A model generated the notes under the pieces. The model had not been told where the DNA came from, searched no databases, and saw only the letters and a program-made list of their open reading frames with translations. 25,208 bases of DNA from Sphacelaria rigidula. Taxonomy: Eukaryota; Phaeophyceae; Sphacelariales. This document shows, one piece after another, positions 18,435-25,208 of this stretch. Each line of letters opens with the position of its first letter. Position 1 is the stretch's first letter. The stretch is taken from NCBI GenBank assembly GCA_964200075.2, contig CAXNAA020000173.1, positions 1 through 25,208 of the forward strand. Reading direction: 5' to 3'. Made by a program: the position numbers and the translations under genes.

Positions 18435-19477
18435 CCCCCCCCATTGACTACAGCGTCAAATGTAAGGTTCAAGGATCATGCTCAGTGAACAGAACTACCC
18501 ACCGGAAAAAGAACTCTTCCGCTCACGGTGCATTCAGCAGGTGTATCCTCTCAAGAAATGAATTTCATCAACAACCGTAAAACCACCGTAAATCCCACAA
18601 CTCGTCGCTTCTTTCAACGACTATGGGACCAGCCAAGAATCAAATACATTGGTACATTTCTCTTCACACCAAGACAAAATAACAGGGATGGATGAGCTAT
18701 GTGTTTCACCACACTGTAGCTCCTGATGGTCAACCCAAGCGAAACGCAAGTCAAATTCTTCAACTGTACTTGCCCATGCCCCTCACAATAGCGTGGATGG
18801 TCGTACTTAGCATTCGAGTAACCTGCACTACGCACGCGAGACCAAGCTCCTAGGTAACATGTATGAACCCACACAACACGGTGCAGTTGAAAAATTTCGA
18901 AACTCGGATCACATGTTGCAAAATCCGCTTCACAGTCAGTCAGCTGCCTACAGTACAATAATCAAATTTCAAAATTCAAATTCAGCAATCCATACTACAG
19001 TAGTGCCTACGTCATCAAACCAAACTAGACACCCACTACATCTACTTAACCCCTTATTCCCCCTCGGTGACCGGCGGAGCAAAGCAGCTCAACGCCTCCA
19101 GACAAAACACACGATCAGCATCAGCCACCCCCAATTCTTGCTAATCAAAGTCTTCCCCCCCCCGCTTCTAGGCCACGGGGAAGGAGTGCTGCATTCATCA
19201 TCTTTCCCCCGTAGCGGGGAGATTTGCAGCGAGGGGTTGATCTTGATCCTGGTCGGTCACCGCCCTTCAAAACCAACCGTCACGTCATGCTCGTCTCAGC
19301 CTTACAGACAGCACCTGTGTCGGGCAAAAATGGTTTTTGGAGGCTCAGCGTCTCACAGATCGTGCAGACCCGAGGGGAATGGGCAGTGGGACAACAGAAA
19401 GGAAAAGTATTCATATCCATGTTACTCAGGCGCGTCAATCACCAACCGATAAACATACTCTCACCACGTACCGTACT

Positions 19478-19942
19478 AACACTATATTCGTGAGATTCAG
19501 AACGTAGTTTTAGGTTCAGAGTAAGACCCGAAACAATTGACTTTCCCGTCGATTTTGACATCGCCACAGTTTGAGGAGTAATGCGCCCAGCTGATGGAGC
19601 GGTGGCTCCAATGGAAGCTGTCACCTACACAATCATTTTGACACGTCACTTGATCGAAACGAGGTAGTCAGTCCATTGCAACAAAAGATCCCCTCTTTCA
19701 GGAAAAACCGATTAGTGCCTGAAACAGTTTCAGTTCCGAAATGCCCCCCATGCGTAAAAATGCTTCGTGCCGTATCTCACCAACCAGACCGCCGAATTCC
19801 TCGAATGGGGTACTGTACGGTAGCTGCATGCACAGGACGTGTGCTCAAGCAAAAAAACAGGGAAAACGTTGTCTGTTAGGAACGCTAGAGCATCCACTCT
19901 GAATCTGAAACTACGTTCTGAATCTCACGAATATATAGTGTT
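19478..19942. repeat. Inverted repeat pair, possible nested small element
   Basis: About 45-bp arms at 19478-19522 and 19896-19942 are reverse complements, with the shared core TTCGTGAGATTCAGAACGTA and few differences. The 370-bp interior has no gene. It could be a small TIR element inserted into the retrotransposon, but clear target duplications were not found. Confidence 0.65.
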
Positions 19943-20497
19943 TACTATGGTGTCGCGTTACGGCAGTCGCGAACGCACACCCACATATTTCACGTGGATC
20001 CAGAACTATTATTTCAACTCTTCACTTCTCCTTCACATACAACACATGGATCAAACGGCAGTTCGGCCGCTACCATCCTGGTTGCATGAAACAGTACACT
20101 TTGCCTTTTACATGCCGTGCCAACATGTGTAAAACTGTATGGAATTCGCCTGGCCAGCCAACCGAGCAACGACCAGCTCCCATATGGGTGATACAATGCA
20201 CTCTTCTTTATCATGCTGTGCACATGAACCGCATCTCGCACATAACGTCAGCTCTATCTGTTAGCCATCAAATATGGATCACATGCGTTTTGCTGACCTG
20301 TAGCATAGGAATTTCATTTGTGCCCACAGTAAGTCTTCCGATATTATCATGATCAGGCCAAGCTACTAGTATTGCGCTATACTCAGTCCTTGCTCCTACC
20401 ATAACAACGATGTCTTATCAACCAATCCAGTCAAGAAGCCGATGCCTCGCGAATCCTACACCTCTCGGAATGATAACAACTTTTTTACTTAGATGTC

Positions 20498-21000
20498 GAG
20501 TTTCGGAACCCACCTCAAAACTTGTGGTCTCAACCATCATTCGTCCGCATACCCCTCTGCGGAACATTTTACCGACATCACCCTCTAGTCTAGTCAGACA
20601 GTGGTGCCCCACGTGCCTGTACTCACCAAGGCGACGAACAAGGTTCCACCCCAACCGATCGAGTAAGGGTGTGGTGCCCCACAGTCCTGCGCTCATCGGG
20701 GTGTCAAAAATATTACACATAAGCGTTGAGTTTCGGCATCCATGTCAAAACGTGTTCTCAACACTCTTCACGCACTTCACTCTGAGCAATTTTACCGACA
20801 CCGTTCCACAGTCAAGTCAAGTCGCGGTGCCCCGCTCTCCTCACACTTACAAAAACGGCAGACGATCTTCTACTCATCAATCGAGTCAAAACGAACGCGC
20901 AAAGTAAGTCTGCACTCATCGAGATAGAAATTCGTCAAACATCAACACTGAGTTTCGGTGTCCACATCAAAAAGATGATCTCAGCATTGTCCAGAGATAT
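20498..21000. repeat. Diverged tandem repeat of about 225 bp within the LTR element
   Basis: GAGTTTCGG recurs at 20498, 20728 and 20950, each time followed by a CCA(C/T)-TCAAAA block and a CTCA(A/G)C block. The first two also share ATTTTACCGACA and GGTGCCCC further on. That is two units of 230 and 222 bp plus a partial third. Confidence 0.65.
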
Positions 21001-21134
21001 CCAACATTTCGATCCACCTGGGCAACAACCTTTCCTTGGGTACATGAATCGCTACCTTCATGACGGTCACGAACACTCAAAACATAAAAACAAAGGGCTA
21101 TTTGAGTCATACATAGGTCTCATGCCATCATTTT

Positions 21135-22007
21135 TCAAAAGTCTTCTGCGTCCGCTCCCGAACATACTGAAGTATCGCTACTACCCGACGACCCTACTGC
21201 CATCGCTGTATCTTCGTTTTCTCTTGTATTACAATCCTGAAAAGAGTGTCCCTTTTTGCCGCATCTCATACAATGTCGTTCCGGACAGTCACGCGCGAAG
21301 TGTGCTGTTGGCTTCCGGCAAATCCAACACCGTCTCTCCTTTACAGAACCATTTTTCACGCCCATCAGGTTCCGAATCCCCCGTATCTCCCGAGGTCCCT
21401 TGTAAATTCGTAAATTCCTTTTTCGACTTCCCTTGCCACTTCACGGGGGTCCTGGCCAGTTTCCTGTGTCATACGGAAATATTTCCCGTCTGTCAGGTGA
21501 GGCGCTTATGAAAACTGCGGCACTAACTTGTGTCAGGGAATCATCATCACGGAACAACGGCCAATTTTTCTCCTTACTGTCAAACTTCTCATCGAGTCTT
21601 TCATCAACACGAAAACAACTCTTCACGCCTAGATGAGGGTAGTAAGCCGGGGACTCCTCGTTCATACTTACATGGGCGGATCCATTGCCCGTGGATCCTC
21701 GGAGAGGGCCTGATGCAATCCCTACACCAAGTGGTGACCGGACCCTCCCTGTTCCGGCACCGGCGACGGTGTGCCTTCCGTCGCCTGCCTCCCCCTCCTC
21801 GTCCACTGCCGCTCCGGGGCCAGTGGACGATGTCCCGCGCACTAACTGGGACACCATCATCTTCTTCAGCTCCGCCAGCTGCTCGGTGATACCCGCCACC
21901 GATCCTTGCAAGCTGGTGACATTCTCTTTCACCTCCAGCATCTCCGTTGGAGACGATGTGTCTCCCACGACAGCTGAGTGTCTTTCCGCAGTGCTCCAGT
22001 CCGCCAT
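21135..22007 (-). pseudogene. gag: Gag-like protein with CCHC zinc knuckles, interrupted by one stop
   Basis: Gag coats and packages element RNA. The frame starts at the ATG at 22007 (complement; MADWSTAERHS). A GTG in frame 15 bp earlier is not a likely start. Residues about 18-55 form a predicted coiled coil (MLEVKENVTSLQGSVAG...), followed by a Gly/Ser-rich linker and a charged region. A TGA at 21441-21443 stops it after 188 codons, but the same phase stays open to 21135 and contains two knuckles at about 21329-21231: C-X2-C-X5-H-X4-C, then the classical C-X2-C-X4-H-X4-C. The extra residue in the first knuckle is unusual. At about 290 codons in all it is shorter than typical Gag. Whether the TGA is decay or is read through cannot be told from one copy. 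Confidence 0.82.
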
Positions 22008-22058
22008 CGGTCCCTTGGCCACAAAGCTCCCAAGTTGGGTTGGGTTGGGGGTCTAGAG

Positions 22059-22410
22059 TGTTTGTAGGTTCGTGACCCCGTGAGAGGATGGGGTACAGAC
22101 TCGACTCAGATAGTCGATCAATGGACACGACTGCGATAGTCGATCGATGGACACGGCTGACTGCCGATCAAGATGAGGTATAAATGTAAATAAAGCTTTG
22201 TTGATGAAGAGGGAAGGAAGGGGAGTGATCCCAGTAGGCACCAAAGTCTCAGGATGTGACAAGCACCACTCACGTATGTCCAGTCACTAACATCACAATA
22301 TAAAGTCATCCTGCATAGTACCCGGAACTCAAACAGATATATCACTAGACTGTTGTACCTTACCCTGACTTGGTGTATCTTACTGAACACCGCAGGCCAT
22401 CCCACGAACA
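22059..22410 (-). repeat. 5' LTR of the minus-strand retrotransposon
   Basis: The partner of 18083-18434. As the 5' LTR it should hold the promoter reading leftwards towards gag, whose ATG is 52 bp inside. Its outer end is TGTTCGTGGGATGG on the minus strand. It abuts the satellite array exactly at 22411. Confidence 0.88.
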
Positions 22411-23413
22411 CATGGGATGAGCGCAGACAGGTATTTCAATCGCTGGTGGTGGACATAAGCTATGTCCAACTCGCGACTTGGACGTACAGCCTATGCCCAC
22501 CTCCAGTCGGGCGGTGGTATTTTATATTTGTTGGCCTTGTGCAGCAGCGCGTCTCTCGCTCGCTACGAGGCCGTTTTGACCGTGCGATGGCTTGAACGGT
22601 TGCTGCGGACTGTGTGAGTGTATTGTAGGTTCTGTAGTGTCGATGCAAGGCATATGGGACGAGCGCAGACAGGTATTTCAATCGCTGGTGGTGGACATAA
22701 GCTATGTCCAACTCGAGACTTGTACATGGTAGCTCATGTCCACCACCAGTCGGGCGGCGGTATTTTTTGGCACTGGGCAGCAGGCGTGTTTCTCGTCCGC
22801 TACGAGGCCGTTTTGACCGTGCGATGGCTTGAACGGTTGCTGCGGACTGTGTGAGTGTATTGCAGGTTCTGTAGTGTCGATGCAAGGCATATGGAACGAG
22901 CGCGGACAGGTATTTCAATCGCTGGTGGTGGACATGAGCTATGTCCAACTCGAGACTTGTACATGGTAGCTCATGTCCACCACCAGTCGGGCGGCGGTAT
23001 TTTTTGGCACTGGGCAGCAGGCGTGTTTCTCGCTCGCTACGAGGCCGTTTTGACCGTGCGATGGCTTGAACGGTGGCTGCGGACTGTGTGCGTGTATTGC
23101 AGGTTCTGCAGTGTCGATGCAAGGCACATGGGACGAGCGCGGACAGGTATTTCAATCGCCGGTGGTGGACATAAGCTATGCCCAAGTCGCGACTTGTACA
23201 TGGTAGCTCATGTCCACCACCAGTCGGGCGGCGGTATTTTTTTGGCACTGTGCAGCAGGCGCGTTTCTCGCTCGCTACGAGGCCGTTTTGACCGTGCGAT
23301 GGCTTGAACGGTGGCTACGGACTGTGTGAGTGTATCGCAGGTGTTGTCGTGTCGATGTAAGGCACATGGGACCAACGCGGGCGGGTAGTCAAATCGCAGC
23401 TGGTGATGGACAT
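22411..23413 (+). repeat. 237-bp satellite array with internal hairpin, 4 units plus partial
   Basis: Unit starts are at 22411, 22653, 22890, 23127 and 23365 (periods 242, 237, 237, 238), each beginning CATGGGACGAGCG or a variant. Units share GACAGGTATTTCAATCGC, GTCGGGCGG(C/T)GGTATTTT and GAGGCCGTTTTGACCGTGCG. Units 2-4 are much more alike than units 1 and 5. Each unit has a hairpin; in unit 3, CTGGTGGTGGACATGAGCT (22922-22940) pairs perfectly with 22968-22986. The 237-bp period is 79 codons, so long frames run on both strands (22460-23248 minus, 22855-23307 plus). These are treated as by-products. Confidence 0.93.
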
Positions 23414-23624
23414 TGTAATGCTTGAGAGTACCGCGTGCTTAGAGGACCGCATCGGAATTGAATCACCCCTATGGATAGGGTTCGGGTTAGTGTTGGTGTT
23501 GGGGTTAGGGTGAGGGGCGTGGTACCTGCAGGGACTGACCCGATTGGTTTTTAAAAACGTCGATCCTGAGGTATTTTGAACTACGGCGCGGTCCTCTAAG
23601 CACGCGGTCCTCTCACGCATTACA
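23414..23624 (+). mobile_element. Complete 211-bp TIR element (MITE-like) with 5-bp target duplication
   Basis: The ends are TGTAATGC and GCATTACA-type inverted repeats of 37 bp (23414-23450 and 23588-23624) with two mismatches by eye. Each arm contains the sub-repeat GGTCCTCT or a variant twice. GACAT flanks both sides (23409-23413 and 23625-23629). The insertion splits the satellite motif GGTGGACATAAGCTATGTCC, so the empty site is visible in the neighbouring units. The interior has no coding capacity and carries degenerate TTAGGG-like repeats (about 23476-23512). A truncated inverted copy lies at 1-127. Confidence 0.88.
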
Positions 23625-23631
23625 GACATAA

Positions 23632-23688
23632 CTATTTCCAAGTCGCGACTTGGACATGAGCTATGTTCAAGTCACGACTTGAAAATAG
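23632..23688. repeat. 57-bp near-perfect palindrome
   Basis: Arms of 26 bp (23632-23657 and 23663-23688) around GAGCT differ at three positions. Each arm contains its own palindrome: CCAAGTCGCGACTTGG on the left and TCAAGTCACGACTTGA on the right. The left part corresponds to the hairpin zone of the 237-bp satellite unit just beyond the inserted element, so it is the remnant of unit 5 rearranged into a cruciform-prone form. Confidence 0.85.
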
Positions 23689-23701
23689 CATTAGACTACC
23701 C

Positions 23702-23724
23702 TATATGTATATATATATATATAT
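23702..23724. repeat. TA dinucleotide microsatellite
   Basis: A short run of alternating T and A interrupted by one G (TATATGTATATATATATATA). Confidence 0.9.
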
Positions 23725-25110
23725 CGCCGAGACGTGCCTCTTCCCCAAAAGCAGGCCGTCAAGCGACGTTAGCCTGGTCAGACGAGAAACGGGTCACTTC
23801 GCGCAAAGTCGCTGTGTACAACTAGTGACTTGAACGGTTATGTCGGGCCAAGTGCGGGGTGTACCCTTTCGCAAGGCCCCTCTTCATGCAATCATCATTT
23901 CCTGCCTGATATGATGACCGTCTTCCTCCCCCCACCGCTCCCTCCCGCTCCCTCCGGCCCCCCAAAAAGCACAGCCTGTATCGGTCAACCCACCCGAGCG
24001 CCAAACTCTAGACCACCCTCTCGGCTATAGACTTTTGTCTTCCTCGTGTGTAAGCGGTGTCCATCCATTTTTTGCCGTATGATTTATCTTTGATGATCCC
24101 ATGAAATGGAGAAAACATACCGTAGTGCCGCCTTACAGTCACATACCGAAGCCTTCTTCTCCTGTTTCTTTCGCGTTTATACATGCGTTGACCACGATTG
24201 CAAGTAGGCATCAACGCCGTGATTACTTGGAGCGAAGCTGTGGTGACATCATCTTCTTTATCGTAAAAAACATGCACCGAAGCACGCAGCCGTCGCCAGG
24301 CAAAAGCAAGGGTCAAGCCGACTACGCGGACTCTTCTTGGAATCATGTAGCGGCCTACCCTCGACAACTCCATGGAATGCGTGCGCTCGAAGAGGTTTAG
24401 GAGAGGGGGGTGCAGTTTATGCTGCGAACTACAGAGGATCTGTATCGGCTGGTGTTCTCAGAGCTTGTGTCTGCGGGGAGGCGTACTTTCAGAAAAATGT
24501 ATATCTGTCATCATCACTCGCTCGGCACTCTAAATCTCGTCATCATGTGCACAAGTCTAGCGATGGTTGTATCGAAAGTACCATAAAATTTGGTTCTCGT
24601 GCTCTCCACTGAGAGGAAGATGACCGCACTGAACATCGACCCCCGTTTGTGCTCCCCTACATCGTTTCCCGCTCAAGAACGTCGCCCTCTGATACATGGA
24701 AGGAAAGACAAAGTTTGTTTTGCCTGACCCGTAAGCCCAGGCTCACGAGAGCGCTTCATCCCCTCAGGATGCTGCTTCCGATATCTGCAAACACAAGCGT
24801 ACGCACAAAACGGAGTATTCTCAATCAGAGGAGTACCCCCTCGCACGCCGCCCACCCTTGTATAGAGTAGTTCTACAGTAATAGAGATGTATGTACTTTT
24901 TTGTCCAAAAGTGCTCAGAGGCTGCACACCAAGGCCCAGATGCTCGTCATCGAGACGCTCCGACAGTGCAGAGTCGCAGAGAAAGAATGTGCACCCCTAC
25001 CGTAGAACCACTCTATGGTATTTAGTACAGTATCGGTTTAAATACAGGAGTGTGTATAGTGTTTCGGGGGGTGTACTCATGATCATGCATGCCATAGTCT
25101 GATTCTTTTG
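23725..25110. other. Unassigned right-end DNA
   Basis: Short frames occur on both strands (for example 24008-24373 minus, basic; 24101-24400 plus) without recognisable domains, and most begin at non-ATG codons. A C-rich stretch lies at 23925-23965. No gene is called. Confidence 0.35.
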
Positions 25111-25112
25111 TT

Positions 25113-25138
25113 GGGGGCGGGGGGGGGGGGGGGGGGGG
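25113..25138. repeat. G homopolymer
   Basis: GGGGGC is followed by 20 consecutive G (25119-25138). Such runs are hard to sequence and the length is unreliable. It could form a G-quadruplex. Confidence 0.9.
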
Positions 25139-25208
25139 TGATTGATCTCGCCCCCGGCCACCCCGTTCAAAGCACCAATACAAAAAAGGAGGGAATGAGA
25201 GGTGAGAA

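Larger units (their letters stand above)
18435..21134. other. Non-coding internal region of the LTR element
   Basis: About 2.7 kb between Gag and the 3' LTR. Frames on either strand are short or biased; the longest, 197 codons on + at 18859-19452, runs antisense to the element and has no recognised domain. It contains a nested inverted-repeat segment (19478-19942) and diverged tandem repeats (20498-21000). No YxDD-type or integrase motif was seen in any frame. Confidence 0.6.
18083..22410 (-). mobile_element. Non-autonomous LTR retrotransposon with Gag only
   Basis: Two direct 352-bp LTRs (18083-18434 and 22059-22410) flank about 3.6 kb. On the minus strand each LTR starts TGTTCGT and ends ACAAACA (TG...CA). 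A purine tract AATGGGGGGG (complement of about 18436-18446) lies directly before the left, i.e. 3', LTR, as expected for the plus-strand primer. The Gag-like frame follows the 5' LTR. No protease, integrase, reverse transcriptase or RNase H frame is visible in the remaining 2.7 kb. A tRNA primer site starting TGG is not evident next to the 5' LTR. The layout matches Gag-only elements described in plants as TR-GAG, which would depend on another element's polymerase. No target duplication is found: flanks are TGGTC on the left and CATGG on the right. Confidence 0.85.

Noticed and set aside
18859-19452. 197-codon plus-strand frame inside the LTR element
   Set aside because: Antisense to the element, low in protein character and overlapping an inverted-repeat arm; no domain seen.
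22460-23307. Long frames (262 codons minus, 150 codons plus) across the 237-bp satellite
   Set aside because: The period is 79 codons, giving automatic repeat frames on both strands. The minus frame starts at GTG and shifts phase at a T-run difference; there is no recognisable domain.

Overview
The window is nuclear DNA from a eukaryote, most likely a brown alga such as Ectocarpus or a close relative. The main evidence is one long reading frame (13694-16195, + strand) made of 38-residue repeats with the spacing C-X4-C-X16-C-X2-H-X12. That spacing defines the EsV-1-7 cysteine-rich domain, which was first named from a phaeovirus gene and is greatly expanded in brown algae (for example the Ectocarpus IMMEDIATE UPRIGHT family). 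Mixed base composition, many short frames without bacterial-style operons, TTAGGG-like motifs and abundant retrotransposon and satellite debris fit this. No tRNA, rRNA, CRISPR or bacterial feature was seen.

Left part (1-13440) is repeat-rich and gene-poor. It opens with a truncated copy of a terminal-inverted-repeat element that has a complete relative at 23414-23624. It then holds a possible first exon on the minus strand (512-757), an 18-bp minisatellite, a 42/85-bp AGCTCAT minisatellite (1037-1565), two fields of TGACTCG/CGAGTCA motifs (2556-2790, 3015-3260), and a set of diverged dispersed modules of 60-390 bp that recur between 5372 and 10172 in both orientations. A handful of short frames (7623-7892 +, 9071-9250 -, 9810-10289 +, 11492-12007 -) could be exons or decayed genes; none is recognised.

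Middle (13427-16195): the EsV-1-7 gene. Its repeat array runs without any length change for 17 units, is intact in the centre, loses Cys/His residues towards its 3' end, and at its 5' end carries an in-frame TAG and, further up, a 1-base insertion. It is followed by a Ser/Gly/basic C-terminal tail. Downstream there is a small unrecognised frame on the minus strand (16824-17141).

Right part (18083-25208): a minus-strand LTR retrotransposon (18083-22410) with two 352-bp LTRs. It carries only a Gag-like frame with two CCHC zinc knuckles (interrupted by one TGA), and no polymerase is visible, so it is a non-autonomous, Gag-only element. Its right LTR abuts a 237-bp satellite array (22411-23413), whose units each contain a long hairpin and whose last unit was split by a 211-bp inverted-repeat element with a 5-bp target duplication. 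A 57-bp near-perfect palindrome follows. The last 1.5 kb holds no supportable gene and nearly ends in a 20-base G run.

There is no sign of a multi-gene system. The striking content is the EsV-1-7 repeat gene and the layered, datable mobile-element and satellite history around it.
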